A DNA stretch of 64,000 nt from an uncultured Clostridium sp. GTDB taxonomy: Bacteria; Bacillota; Clostridia; TANB77; CAG-508. The stretch spans positions 104,565 to 168,564 of the forward strand of contig USGY01000001.1 in NCBI GenBank assembly GCA_900554365.1, in the 5' to 3' direction. Made by a program: the position numbers and the translations under genes. The notes beneath the pieces are model-generated. The model had not been told where the DNA came from. It saw only the letters and a program-made list of their open reading frames with translations, and ran no database searches. Shown piece by piece: positions 37,262 through 47,447 of the stretch; the first letter of the stretch is position 1; the number at the start of each line of letters is the position of its first letter.

Positions 37262-38090
37262 TTGGATGGAATTATAAGACTTCTTTATAGTTTCAAATTT
37301 ACAGTTTTCGGTATTGATATAGATAGTGGTAATTTAATAGGTACGATAGAAAAATTAACGAATTTCTCTAGTGTAAAAGGTATCAATATTTGGTCTATTG
37401 GAAAAACAGTAAACGATGTAATAGTTCCAATAGCATTAAGTCTTTTAATCCTTTTCTTTATGATTAACTTGATAAAGAAATCAATGGAAGTAGAGAGAAT
37501 AAGTTGGGAAAGAGTAGTAATGGCTTTCGTTTCATTCTTATTACTTAAATACTTTATTCAACACGGATACGATTTCTTATCTAGTATTATGAATATAACA
37601 AATGACATTTTTGTTAGTATTACACATGCCATAGGTAATAGTAATTCTTCGATTAATATTGCAGACACTTTAATTGATGCAGTACCAGATGGATTTGTAG
37701 ATAGTATTATGACATATCGGATTGTATTTAATACTATTCATTCCGTTTATGACAACAATCGTACAGATTCTAACACAGATATTTTTGAGAGTTGTAAAAC
37801 TAATACTATGTTTTGCTTTTGCTCCAATACCAATCGCTCTTGCTGCTGATGATGAAGGTAGAGGAAAAGCAATTCAATACTTCCTTTTTTCAGCAAGTGT
37901 TGGATTAGAAGCAGTAATAATATATTTAGCAACAAATATCTATTCTATTGGACTTGCAGGATTGAGTAGTACAGTAGGCTCAACAAATGCAATATCAACA
38001 ATAGTTGCAATGTTATTTCTTAACGGAATGTATTTGGCAGTAATACAGTACGCAAGTCAATTTGCAGAAAAACTTACAGGAGGTCATTGA
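37262..38090 (+). CDS. VirB6/TrbL-like conjugation channel protein, split by a +1 frame break
   Basis: Polytopic membrane protein of the mating channel. TTG start behind AAGGAGGACAAATAA. The first part (residues 1-152) has membrane helices at 'DVIVPIALSLLILFFMINLI' and 'VVMAFVSFLLLKYFI'. The frame breaks at CGG 37718-37720 in 'SIMTY|GLYLILFIPFM'; dropping C37718 links it to 'VVKLILCFAFAPIPIALAADDEGRGKAIQYF' and the remaining helices. The joined protein has 275 residues, a normal length. The upstream frame alone stops at 37849 after nonsense residues. Confidence 0.85.
37718..37720 (+). other. CGG frame-break site 3 (virB6)
   Basis: ACA-TAT-CGG-ATT in the upstream frame; without C37718, ACA-TAT-GGA-TTG (T-Y-G-L) continues into the second half. 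Confidence 0.85.
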
Positions 38091-38092
38091 TA

Positions 38093-38710
38093 ATGGATAA
38101 TATAGAAATTACAGTATTTGATGAGATAAAGGATTATAAAGAAAAAATATACTTCTTCAATTTTAGACAATGGATATTTGCAATTCTAATAATAATTGCA
38201 GTTGTTCCCACTTATCTGATTTTAAAAGAAAAGATTGGTGAAGAAGCAACAAGTTATATAGTAATTGCAATAGCAGGAGTTTTAGGATTTATAGGATTTG
38301 TCAAAATACACGAACTACCAGCAGAGAAGATAATGCCTTTTTGGTTTAGGCATTATCTTCTTTTTGCAAAGCCAATACATTATATGACAGATAGTGAGTA
38401 TGAACTTCAACATCAAAAGAAAAATAAGCACAAAACAAAATCAACCAAAACGGATAATTCTAAAACTACAAAAGCTGAAATTAGAGAAATGAAGAAAAAA
38501 CAAAAACAAGCCAAGATATTGGAAAAAGCTAGAAAAAAATATGGAATAAATCCAGAATACTCTGAAATAGAAACTATAAAAGAAGAAAAAGAAATTAAAG
38601 TAAATGAAATTAACGAATCTAATAATTCAAGAAAAGATGAACTATCAGAGAAGTTATCAAAACTATCAAAAGAGCAACAAGAGGCTCTTTTAAAACTGTT
38701 AGAGAGGTAA
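38093..38710 (+). CDS. PrgI-family conjugation protein
   Basis: 205 residues from the ATG at 38093 behind AGGAGGTC. Two membrane helices in the first 75 residues, 'FNFRQWIFAILIIIAVVPTYL' and 'IVIAIAGVLGFIGF', then 'ELPAEKIMPFWFRHYLLFAKPIHYM', the PrgI signature, and a long charged coiled-coil tail. PrgI/TcpE proteins are VirB3-like partners of VirB4, which fits its position. Confidence 0.85.
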   Translation: MDNIEITVFDEIKDYKEKIYFFNFRQWIFAILIIIAVVPTYLILKEKIGEEATSYIVIAIAGVLGFIGFVKIHELPAEKIMPFWFRHYLLFAKPIHYMTDSEYELQHQKKNKHKTKSTKTDNSKTTKAEIREMKKKQKQAKILEKARKKYGINPEYSEIETIKEEKEIKVNEINESNNSRKDELSEKLSKLSKEQQEALLKLLER

Positions 38711-38716
38711 TATAAG

Positions 38717-38974
38717 ATGAATTTAAGTCAATGGGAAAAGTCATTATTGGAATATTATCTAAACAATCATAAGGCTAAATGGATGCGAGTTTATAACAAT
38801 AAGCATCCTATTTTAGAAACAAGAGTTGTGTTTTATACAATATTCAAAAGAAAGATAAAAAAGCAGCCATATCGTGGCGAATTAACCTATACAGGAATGT
38901 TTAAAAAATTAGTTGAAGGAGATTGGTATTTTATTCCCAATCTTCTTGACAGTTATAAGGAGGAACAACATTGA
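38717..38974 (+). CDS. Hypothetical small basic protein
   Basis: 85 residues between PrgI and VirB4, stop overlapping the TTG start of VirB4. Basic and aromatic ('KAKWMRVYNNKHPILETRVVFYTIFKRKIKKQPYRG'), no membrane segment. No family recognised; tight packing suggests a part in the channel ATPase complex. Confidence 0.55.
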   Translation: MNLSQWEKSLLEYYLNNHKAKWMRVYNNKHPILETRVVFYTIFKRKIKKQPYRGELTYTGMFKKLVEGDWYFIPNLLDSYKEEQH

Positions 38975-41408
38975 AAAAGGTAAAAGAAAATAAGAAAAAT
39001 AAAGAAAAGAAAGAATTTTTTTTATTTACTATATTTAATGAATTTTCAAAGAAAATAAAAGCACATAAAGTTGCAAAGCCTAAAACTACATCACAAATTA
39101 TTCATACATTTTTTAAAGACTTTAATGAAAAAAATTCAATTATACAATTAGATGATACACATTATTCTGTTTGCTTTGAATACCAAGACATTTCTTTTGC
39201 AAAAGCAAACTATGAGGAACAAGAGAATATTTTTCTTAAATGGGTTGAATTTTTACATTCCTTTAACTATAACGATCATATTCAAGTAGTTTGTTTTGGT
39301 ACACCAGTAAAGACTAATGATTATAAGCAAAAATTTATATATAATGAAAACAACCTAAATGAAAATGAATCTAAAGTTGCAAATGAGTTTAATACTCTTA
39401 TAGAACTTGCAATCGGTGATAAAGAAGAAATATTATGTGAGAAAAGACAAGTAGTCATTACTACGAAAGCTGAAAGTATGAAAGAAGCACAAGATATATT
39501 TCTTCAATATCAGTTGAGGACAGAAGAAAAGTTTAAGGAATTAAAGTCTAAAATAAAAAGAGTAAATATAGTAGAAAGATTAGGCTCTTTATATAATATA
39601 TTTCATAATGAACTTGCAGAGGAAAATGGAATTGATAATTTTATTAAATATGCAATAGACAATAAATTGAGTATTTACGATGTTTTAGCACCAAAGCAAG
39701 ATGTATCTTTTAGAGAAAAGAATTATATAAAGATTGGCGAAGATAAATTTATTCGTGTTCTATATGTTAGTAAACTGCCTAAATCTATAACACCAAGATT
39801 TTATAATAGAATAACAACAATAACTAACTATAATATTATTACAACTTTGAATATTACACCTACAGATCCAGCTAAAGTAATCAAAATGGTAAATAAGAAA
39901 TTATCTGGAATGAAAACAGAAAGATTGGAAAAAATTAAAAAAGCCAATAAAAATAACTACAGTTATGAAGCTGTACTTGATGAAAAATTAGAAGATGCTA
40001 TAAGTGATGCACAAGAATTAAGAGATGCACTTCAAAAGAAAAAACAAAAGTTATTTACTAACAATGTTTTAATATGTATTCAAGCAAGTTCACTTGATGA
40101 ACTAAATAAAGCTACAAAATTAGTAAAGAGTATTGGAAACGAATATCTAATTTCTTTATATAATTTAGATTGGCAACAACTAGAAGGAGTGCAAAATTGC
40201 CTTCCATTCGGTTGGAACACACTACAAATACAAAGGTCATTAACTTCGGAATCTACTGCTACCAATGTTCCTTTCAATACAAAGGACTTGATGCACGAGG
40301 ATTCTATTTTTTATGGAATAAATCTTGTTTCAAAGAATCCAGTATTTTGTGATAGAAAGAAGCTACTAAATGGAAACGGTTGTGTTTTAGCAACATCTGG
40401 AGCAGGAAAATCATTCTCTATAAAATTACTTATAGAGCAAGTATTATTGCGTTATCCAGAGGATGAAATTTGCGTAATTGATCCTCAACGGAGAATATTA
40501 TCCTTTAATTAAAGCATTTGGAGGACAGGCATTAAATATAAGCACAAATACTGATACACATATAAATCCATTTGACAGTTCGTTACAATATGCAAAGAAC
40601 GATAAAGAAGCAATAAAAGAAAAATCTGAATTTATACTTGCTTTTATAGAATCAATAGTAAATGGATTATCTGGAGAACAAAAAACTCTTACAGACCGTT
40701 GTACGAATAATATTTATGAGGATTATAAACTTCATAATTATAATAAAGAATATGAGCCAGATTTCAAAAAATTCTACAATGAATTATTAAGACAGCCAGA
40801 AAGCGAAGCAAAAAATCTTGCACTTATTATTGAGAGATATGTCAAAGGAAATATGGATATATTTGCAAAGAAAACAAATATAGAAATAAAAAATCGTTTT
40901 ATTACTTTTGATATATCAGAACTACCACCAAGCATACAAACAACAGGATATTTAGTTGTATTAGACCATATTATGAACAGACTTCACAGAAATAAAACAT
41001 TAGGAAAACATACCTGGATATTTATTGATGAGTTTCATATTTTACTTGCAAATAAGTTTTCTAGTGAATATATTGCAAAAATATATAAGACTGGAAGAAA
41101 AGAAAACGCAATACCTACTATTATTACACAAAATATTGCAGATGTAATTAAGAATGAGGATGGATGTAAAATATTATCTAACTCTGAATTTGCTATGATT
41201 TTAAAACAAAAGCCTTTGGATTTACCACCTATTTGTAAGATTTTTGACATAAGTGATGAGGAATCAAGATATGTAACAGATTCACCTTCACGGACAGGGA
41301 ATTATTGTTTATGGAGATGACAAAGTTATCTTTAGAAATCAAGTGTCAAAAGATTCTTATATTTATGAACTAAATCAAACTTCAAATATGCAAGTAAGTA
41401 GAGGATAG
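38971..41408 (+). CDS. virB4: VirB4/TraE-type channel ATPase, split by two +1 frame breaks
   Basis: Energises assembly and transport of the conjugation channel. TTG start behind AAGGAGGAACAACA. The N-terminal CagE-like domain is followed by Walker A 'ATSGAGKSFSIK' (about residue 473). The frame breaks at CGG 40489-40491 in 'IDPQ|GEYYPLIKAFGG' and again at CGG 41291-41293 in 'VTDSPS|GQGIIVYGDD'. Dropping both C bases joins three segments of 506, 267 and 38 codons into 811 residues, the family size. 'TWIFIDEFHILLAN' (Walker B) lies in the middle segment. The repaired stop at 41408 lies 3 bp before the next gene, as in an intact operon. Confidence 0.88.
40489..40491 (+). other. CGG frame-break site 4 (virB4, first)
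   Basis: CCT-CAA-CGG-AGA in the upstream frame; without C40489, CCT-CAA-GGA-GAA (P-Q-G-E). The 16 bases around it differ from site 1 at one position only. Confidence 0.85.
41291..41293 (+). other. CGG frame-break site 5 (virB4, second)
   Basis: CCT-TCA-CGG-ACA in the upstream frame; without C41291, CCT-TCA-GGA-CAG (P-S-G-Q) and 38 more codons to a natural stop. Confidence 0.82.
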
Positions 41409-41411
41409 ATT

Positions 41412-43262
41412 ATGGCTAATGATAATAGTAAAGATGTAGCAAATTCACTTAATAAATATACAGATTATGCACATAAAGGTACAAATCTTATGTTAGATAG
41501 TGCAGAAAATATAAATAAGTGGTATGCAGAACAATTAAATAAGATAACCGAAAGTGATGTTGATATTTCCAGAATCGAAACTGGAGTAGATAATTCTACA
41601 GAAATAAATGATATTGCTAACAAAAATGAAAATGAAATATCTACAAAAGTAAAGCAATACAATGAAATTCAAACCAATAAAGGCAATAACAAAGTTAATA
41701 TAATAAAGTCAAACAAGATACAAACTGCATCAGAAAATGATAATAACACAGAATTAACAGAAGGCAATAATAATGGAACAATACTCGAGAAGAATGATAG
41801 CAAGTTAAAGACATCTAAAAAAATATCTACAGGAATAAAAGGAGCAAAACTTGTAAATAATTCTGCTCAAAAGATAATTAGAACTGGAAAAGACATAAGT
41901 ACAGGATTAAATGAAAATGGTACTACTGCTTTTAAAAGTTCTTCGACTAGAATAATGACTAAACCAATAAAGAAAGTAGCTAATAAAGCATCTAATAAAG
42001 TTGCAAAAGAAACTGTTAAATACACGAAGAAATTTACAAAGAAAATCGGAACAAAAATAGGTAAAAAGATTAGTGAAAAAATAGGACAGAAAGTAATATC
42101 TACAACAACCAATGTAATGATAAAACTTATGAGATTGCTTGTAAAATTGATGGCTAAAGTAGTAGAGATGATTATTTCAATGCTTCCTCAAATTGCACCA
42201 GTTATCATTATAATAGTTGTTATAGCTGCATTTTGTAGTTTTTTTGGTATTGGAATGAGTGAAGATACAAAGAAGAATTATGAAACTTATATGATAAATA
42301 TGCAAAATGAATATAACAAAATTACTGTAGAATTTTATAATTCTGGCAAAGTAGTTGAAGGTACAATCGAAGGTAAAGGAATGATAAATTGGAGAGCACC
42401 ACTTTCAATACTCCAAATGTTAAATGGAGATCTGACTTATGATTTTGCAGAATTAACAATATTAGAACAATTTAGAAAAGCAGAATTATATGAGAAGATA
42501 AGTGATGTTACTTATACTTACGAAAAAGAAACAGATGCAGTAGATGGAAATGGTAATAAGATTAAAGAAACAGTTACTGATACAAAGAAAGTAGTTAAAA
42601 ATCCTTCTTTAGATGACTATGTATCTTGGTGTAATAACAACTTTAGTGTGATAAATCAATATAAAGCTGCAAAAGGACTAAATGTAGATTGGAATCAAAA
42701 AGCATTTACAGATGATGAAGTAGAACAAATAAAATTGTTATATAACTCTAATTCATTTTTTGAATTATTTAGTTCTGATTTTAAATCAACTTATGCTTAC
42801 TTAAATGTAAACATTGGAGATGAACAATTAAGAGCTATATATGATGAGTTTTTGAAAAATGTTGGTACAAGATATTTGATGGATCACAGTAATTTAAAAT
42901 ATGATGAATGTATGGATTATTATGATTGTTCTTCTTGGGTTATACATTGTCTTGCACATACTGGAATTATAATAATACCAAATACTGGAGCACAGGGAAT
43001 ATATAATGGATATTGCTATCCAGTAAATGTAAACGATAGAAAAGCAGGAGATTTAATCTTCTTAAAGGACACATACGATACTGGAGAGCCTGGCAGCATA
43101 TCTCATATTGGGATATATATGGGAACACTCATAATAGATGGTGAAACTGCTGAATGGGTTATTGATACTGGAGGTAATCCATCTGGAGTTAGAATTAGAA
43201 AATACAACAATGGTTGGTGGAATGGACCAAACTTTTATGGATTTGGAAGATTGAAACAATAG
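41412..43262 (+). CDS. Membrane-anchored NlpC/P60 peptidoglycan hydrolase of the transfer channel
   Basis: 616 residues. A long charged cytoplasmic N terminus (about 1-240) precedes a membrane segment 'MLPQIAPVIIIIVVIAAFCSFFGIG' (about 256-280), an extracellular linker, and a C-terminal NlpC/P60 domain with catalytic Cys in 'YYDCSSWVIHCLAHTG' (about residue 513), 'RKAGDLIFL' and His in 'SHIGIYMG' (about residue 565). It opens the wall for the mating channel, the job of VirB1. The lysozyme domain seen in many relatives is absent. Confidence 0.85.
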   Translation: MANDNSKDVANSLNKYTDYAHKGTNLMLDSAENINKWYAEQLNKITESDVDISRIETGVDNSTEINDIANKNENEISTKVKQYNEIQTNKGNNKVNIIKSNKIQTASENDNNTELTEGNNNGTILEKNDSKLKTSKKISTGIKGAKLVNNSAQKIIRTGKDISTGLNENGTTAFKSSSTRIMTKPIKKVANKASNKVAKETVKYTKKFTKKIGTKIGKKISEKIGQKVISTTTNVMIKLMRLLVKLMAKVVEMIISMLPQIAPVIIIIVVIAAFCSFFGIGMSEDTKKNYETYMINMQNEYNKITVEFYNSGKVVEGTIEGKGMINWRAPLSILQMLNGDLTYDFAELTILEQFRKAELYEKISDVTYTYEKETDAVDGNGNKIKETVTDTKKVVKNPSLDDYVSWCNNNFSVINQYKAAKGLNVDWNQKAFTDDEVEQIKLLYNSNSFFELFSSDFKSTYAYLNVNIGDEQLRAIYDEFLKNVGTRYLMDHSNLKYDECMDYYDCSSWVIHCLAHTGIIIIPNTGAQGIYNGYCYPVNVNDRKAGDLIFLKDTYDTGEPGSISHIGIYMGTLIIDGETAEWVIDTGGNPSGVRIRKYNNGWWNGPNFYGFGRLKQ

Positions 43263-43276
43263 AGGTAAGTAACATT

Positions 43277-43465
43277 ATGAAAAAGATAATAAGAATGTTT
43301 TTATTAAGCATATTTTTAGCATTTTTGCTATCTATAACAATGTGCTTTGAAGATTTTAAAGTTAGAATGAGTATTGTATTTTTTATGTACTCATTCTCTT
43401 TTTTTATAATTATGAAATTTGGAGGTGATTGCAATGAAAATAAAAATGGTAAAAATGGGGAGTGA
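43277..43465 (+). CDS. Small two-helix membrane protein
   Basis: 62 residues behind GAGGTAAGTAACATT. Two hydrophobic helices ('MFLLSIFLAFLLSITMCF' and 'MSIVFFMYSFSFFIIMKF') with a short polar tail. Its 3' end overlaps the next start. Unknown. Confidence 0.5.
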   Translation: MKKIIRMFLLSIFLAFLLSITMCFEDFKVRMSIVFFMYSFSFFIIMKFGGDCNENKNGKNGE

Positions 43466-44189
43466 TTACACAACTCCTATAAATTGCAGATTAAGAGGGA
43501 TTGTTGTTACACCAGATAATAAGCATCTATTTGTAGAAGTCGGATGTGCGTACAGTCCAGATATTAAGCATACATCATTAACTCAAAAAGAATACAATCT
43601 AAAATATCCTAATCCACAGTATGTTTCTGTTGATTTTTGTTTTAGAGTCGATATTCCAGAAGATAGATATAAAAACTCAACAAAGGAATATACCAGATAT
43701 ATCAGAGAGAATCTTTTTGAAATTCCTTATACAGAAAAAGGTATTATAGAATTTTTAAAGAAACTCAACAATGCTATTGATGGAATAGAGTTTGTAAACG
43801 ATTATTATATAGACAAATATTGTGAAGAAAATGGATTCTATGAGTTATATGATGATAGGTTAAAACATAATTACGAGTTACTATCAATAAAATATCTTGA
43901 TCCAGATATAAAATATAACAGCAATATTATATACAAATATACTTGCTATGCAAAAGATGGTACAGAATTTAGCGAAATAAGAGAAGAAAGAGATAATATA
44001 AATAATATTGTTAAAAAGTATGGATTAGAAAATGTTAAGCCACTTGCATTAGAGTATATAGACAAAATGTGTAGAACTTTCACAAGTATAGAATTAAAAG
44101 AAAAATTTAATCAACTTGTAATTGATGTATTTGAAACAAATAAAGATGAAAATTCATTAGAAATGGATAATGATTATACAGACATATAA
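43434..44189 (+). CDS. Hypothetical protein
   Basis: 251 residues from the ATG at 43434, eight bases after GGAGG. The first 60 residues form a beta-rich region ('YTTPINCRLRGIVVTPDNKHLFVEVGCAY'), then helices. Ends DYTDI. No family recognised; first gene of the accessory island. Confidence 0.55.
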   Translation: MKIKMVKMGSDYTTPINCRLRGIVVTPDNKHLFVEVGCAYSPDIKHTSLTQKEYNLKYPNPQYVSVDFCFRVDIPEDRYKNSTKEYTRYIRENLFEIPYTEKGIIEFLKKLNNAIDGIEFVNDYYIDKYCEENGFYELYDDRLKHNYELLSIKYLDPDIKYNSNIIYKYTCYAKDGTEFSEIREERDNINNIVKKYGLENVKPLALEYIDKMCRTFTSIELKEKFNQLVIDVFETNKDENSLEMDNDYTDI

Positions 44190-44204
44190 TGGGGGTGATG
44201 TATA

Positions 44205-45032
44205 ATGGATGTTGACATTATTGAAAAGCCTAAAAAGAATATTAGTGAAGATATAAAAGTAAGTTCTTCTACAGACATTGTAAATTTAAAAGATGTTCAA
44301 GAGATTAGAAATGCAATCCGTGAACATCTTTTATTTATTGGATTAGACAATAGAAATAATATTAGAAATATTACTTTATTAGGAATAGGAACTTCTTGCA
44401 ATGTTGTAATAGATTCAAAAGAAATAATAAGAATAGCTCTTTATTCTGCAAGTAATAAAGTTATTTTAGTACATAATCATCCTTCAAATAATTTAGATCC
44501 AAGCAAAGATGATTTTCATTTAACAGATGTAACAAATGAAATGCTTAAAGTTTTTAATATTCAACTTCAAGATCATATTATAGTTACAGAAAAAGATTTT
44601 ATTAGTATGAATAAAATACAGAAAATAGGCAAAGAAAAAAATATAAAATCTATAAATACTTTGCAAAAAGGTTTGTTAATAGAAGAAAATGAAAGACTAA
44701 AACAACAAATAAATGAATTACAAAAAGAAATAGGAAAGAATAATTTTCTAGAAGTTATCTCTGCTGAATATGTTGGTAATTACAATGATACTACTGTTTA
44801 TAATGTAGAACTATCATTAAATGGAAGAAAAGAATATGTAACATTAGAAAAAAAGTATAATGATAGAGATACAAGTCATAAATGGGAAGTCTTTTCAAAT
44901 CTAGCATTAAAAGATAAAGAAATGGATTATATTATTCAAGTTGTTTCTAAAAATCCTCCTACAATGTCTATTGATGCTCCTCCAAAAATATATGAATCTT
45001 TATCTGTAGATGAAATAGAAATGGAGGGATAA
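44205..45032 (+). CDS. RadC-like JAB-domain protein
   Basis: 275 residues behind GGGGGTGATGT. The JAB/RadC core has 'REHLLFIGLDNRNNI', 'LGIGTSCNVVID' and the metal motif 'VHNHPSNNLDPSKDD' (about residues 91-105). A coiled coil and an extra C-terminal beta domain follow. RadC-like JAB proteins recur on mobile elements beside anti-restriction genes; the reaction is not established. Ends DEIEMEG. Confidence 0.8.
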   Translation: MDVDIIEKPKKNISEDIKVSSSTDIVNLKDVQEIRNAIREHLLFIGLDNRNNIRNITLLGIGTSCNVVIDSKEIIRIALYSASNKVILVHNHPSNNLDPSKDDFHLTDVTNEMLKVFNIQLQDHIIVTEKDFISMNKIQKIGKEKNIKSINTLQKGLLIEENERLKQQINELQKEIGKNNFLEVISAEYVGNYNDTTVYNVELSLNGRKEYVTLEKKYNDRDTSHKWEVFSNLALKDKEMDYIIQVVSKNPPTMSIDAPPKIYESLSVDEIEMEG

Positions 45033-45036
45033 CTTT

Positions 45037-46074
45037 ATGGATAATACAATACAAATGAATCTATTTGAATACTTTATAGATGAAGAAAAATTTTCTATAC
45101 AAGATGCTACAAATCTTGTGAAGAATGTTAAAAATATGCAAGTAAATAATGAATCTATAAGAGCAAGAATTTATGAAGGCGTTGAAAAAGGAATTTTTAA
45201 AAAAATATCAAGAGGTGTCTATAAAGTAACAAGTCAAATTGAAGGCAAAGAAAATACTTGCTTATTGATAAATGGAGATGGGAGAGATTTATCAATGATA
45301 AAAGATAAATCTATTGATGGAATTATAACAGATCATCCATACGATTTACAAAAAGCATTAACTGGAGGAAATAGAAAATTTGCTACATTTGAACTATTTA
45401 GATACGAAAGTAAAGACTTTAAAGAAAAGCAAAGAGTATTAAAAGATGGAGCATTTTTAGTTGAATTTCTACCAGAAGAATCAGAAGTGAATTTTGACTA
45501 TCTATATGAAATCAAGAAAATGGCACAAGAAAATGGATTCAAATATTTTGCTAAAGTTGCATGGAAGAAAGGCAATTTTATTTCTAATACTGGAAGAAAA
45601 AGCAAAAATGTTGAGGACGTTATGATTTTTAGTAATGGAGAGCCTAGAAGTTTAAAATTAGATGCAAAGAAAAATTTAGCAATAGCAAATGAAAATAATT
45701 TAGATGTAAAAGGCAAATCATCTTATGAAGTAAGAGATATGCTACAAGAAAATAATCTTGATGTTTATTATATGAAAGGCACAAATGGGATGCTACCTAC
45801 TGCTTTTGATTATCAACCTAAAAATACGAAAGATAAAATAATGGAAGCAGAAAAGCCAGTAGAACTAATTGAGGAGATAATTGAATATATTTCAAAACCT
45901 TATGAAACTCTGTTAGATCAGTATGCAGGTAGTGGTAATTTTGTAATTGCTTGTTATAACAAAAAAAGAAATGGTATTGCTATTGAAAAAAACAATGAAA
46001 TGTTTGAAAAAATGAAGGATAACATTGAAAGAACTTTAGATGAAAAATTTGAAGAAATTGACTATGAATACTAA
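45037..46074 (+). CDS. DNA methyltransferase (N6-adenine/N4-cytosine type) with variant DHPY motif
   Basis: 345 residues. Catalytic motif IV reads 'ITDHPYDL' (about residue 100), a variant of DPPY. The SAM-binding motif I is near the C terminus, 'LLDQYAGSGNFVIACYNKKRNGIAIE' (about residues 288-313), giving the beta-class order. The first 75 residues resemble a winged helix ('ARIYEGVEKGIFKKISRGVYKV'). Probably protects element DNA or interferes with host restriction. Ends DYEY. No restriction enzyme is encoded nearby. Confidence 0.8.
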   Translation: MDNTIQMNLFEYFIDEEKFSIQDATNLVKNVKNMQVNNESIRARIYEGVEKGIFKKISRGVYKVTSQIEGKENTCLLINGDGRDLSMIKDKSIDGIITDHPYDLQKALTGGNRKFATFELFRYESKDFKEKQRVLKDGAFLVEFLPEESEVNFDYLYEIKKMAQENGFKYFAKVAWKKGNFISNTGRKSKNVEDVMIFSNGEPRSLKLDAKKNLAIANENNLDVKGKSSYEVRDMLQENNLDVYYMKGTNGMLPTAFDYQPKNTKDKIMEAEKPVELIEEIIEYISKPYETLLDQYAGSGNFVIACYNKKRNGIAIEKNNEMFEKMKDNIERTLDEKFEEIDYEY

Positions 46075-46103
46075 TTGATAAATAAAAGTTGTTATGGTAT
46101 AAT
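46075..46103 (+). promoter_or_regulatory. Sigma-A promoter of the metallophosphoesterase gene
   Basis: TTGATA (46075-46080), 17-bp spacer, TATAAT (46098-46103). Confidence 0.6.
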
Positions 46104-46148
46104 CATCTCGAATAATAGTAAGTTATTGTTATGATGAAAGGAAAATTG

Positions 46149-47003
46149 ATGGCATTTATGAAAAAGAAAGAAATAATTATATGCAGTAGTATTATAATGA
46201 GTTGTTTGTTATTAAGTTATTTTTATTATGAAAATACAACATTACAAATAACTAATTATAGTATATCAAGTAGTAAAATTCCAAATGAATTTAATGATTA
46301 CAAGATAATTCAAATATCAGATTATCATAATGAAAGATCAAACAGATTAAATAAATTTTTAATAGAAAAATTAAAAAATGAAAAACCTGATATTATTGTT
46401 ATAACAGGAGATTTTATTGATCCAAATAGAATGCATATGGAGCAATCTATAAATTTTGTAAAAGAGATTAAAGGAATTGCTCCAATATATTATGTATCAG
46501 GAAATCATGAAGCAAAAATTTCTAATTATGAGAAATGGAAAAATCTATTAGAAGAACAAGAAGTTATAATTTTAGAAAATGAAACAAAAATTATAGAAAA
46601 AGAAAATAGTAAAATAAATATAATAGGAATAAATGATCCAAAAATGGCTCATGAAAAATCAGTTAAAAACTCAACTATTATAAATAAAGAGCTAGAAATA
46701 AGTAATTATAATAAAGATTTATTTTCAATACTTTTATCACATAGACCAGAATTATTTAGAACTTATGTAGAAAATAATATTGATTTAGTATTAACAGGTC
46801 ATGCTCATGGTGGGCAAATTAGAATCCCATCTATTGGGGGAATTGTTGCACCTAATCAAGGATTATTTCCTAAATATACGAGTGGATTATTTACAGAGAA
46901 TAATACTAATATGATAATAAGTAGGGGAATTGGAAATAGTATAATACCTTTTAGAATAAATAATCGACCAGAATTAGTTGTGATTACTTTAAAAACTAAT
47001 TAG
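46149..47003 (+). CDS. YkuE-like membrane-anchored metallophosphoesterase
   Basis: 284 residues from the ATG at 46149 behind AAAGGAAAATTG. N-terminal membrane helix (about 7-24), then the calcineurin-like domain: 'IIQISDYHN' (about 51), 'VITGDFIDPN' (about 83), 'YVSGNHEAKISNYEKW' (about 117) and 'LTGHAHGGQIRIP' (about 215). YkuE-type enzymes act outside the membrane on phospholipid head groups or related diesters. It has its own promoter and terminator, so it is independent cargo. Confidence 0.88.
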   Translation: MAFMKKKEIIICSSIIMSCLLLSYFYYENTTLQITNYSISSSKIPNEFNDYKIIQISDYHNERSNRLNKFLIEKLKNEKPDIIVITGDFIDPNRMHMEQSINFVKEIKGIAPIYYVSGNHEAKISNYEKWKNLLEEQEVIILENETKIIEKENSKINIIGINDPKMAHEKSVKNSTIINKELEISNYNKDLFSILLSHRPELFRTYVENNIDLVLTGHAHGGQIRIPSIGGIVAPNQGLFPKYTSGLFTENNTNMIISRGIGNSIIPFRINNRPELVVITLKTN

Positions 47004-47048
47004 AAAAATAAATTACAATTTTAAAGTTTAATTAAATATAAATGAATT

Positions 47049-47079
47049 AGAAGCAAGTCGAAAGATGAGCTTCTTTTTT
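47049..47079 (+). terminator. Intrinsic terminator of the metallophosphoesterase gene
   Basis: AGAAGC pairs with GCTTCT across a 14-nt loop, followed by TTTTT. Confidence 0.5.
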
Positions 47080-47098
47080 GTTGGAAAGGAGAATTTTA

Positions 47099-47428
47099 AT
47101 GACAGGAAAACAAATAGAAAAAATAAGAAATGAAATACCACAATTTGAAAATGGAATACCCTGCAAATTAACACCAGAACAAAAAGCATTACATAGAGAA
47201 TTAGATTGCAGAGAGATGATAAATAGTTGCTTAATTTATGGTAGTAAATTTTTAGGCACTCGCTATAGTGAAAAATATATTAAAGAATTAGGAGAAAAAA
47301 GGGTGCTTGAACTATTTGATGAACAAAAAGCAGATTTTGATAAAGCAGTCGTTTTTCATAATGTTTATGAAGATAGTGAAGGAATTTCTTACAATTCAAT
47401 TAAGTGGGAAGATGAAATAGAAATATAA
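47099..47428 (+). CDS. Hypothetical protein with EIEI tail
   Basis: 109 residues from the ATG at 47099 behind AAAGGAGAATTTTA. Helical, with 'NGIPCKLTPEQKALHRELDCREMINSCLIYG'. Ends WEDEIEI. No family recognised. Confidence 0.55.
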   Translation: MTGKQIEKIRNEIPQFENGIPCKLTPEQKALHRELDCREMINSCLIYGSKFLGTRYSEKYIKELGEKRVLELFDEQKADFDKAVVFHNVYEDSEGISYNSIKWEDEIEI

Positions 47429-47447
47429 AAGATTGGAAGTGATTATT

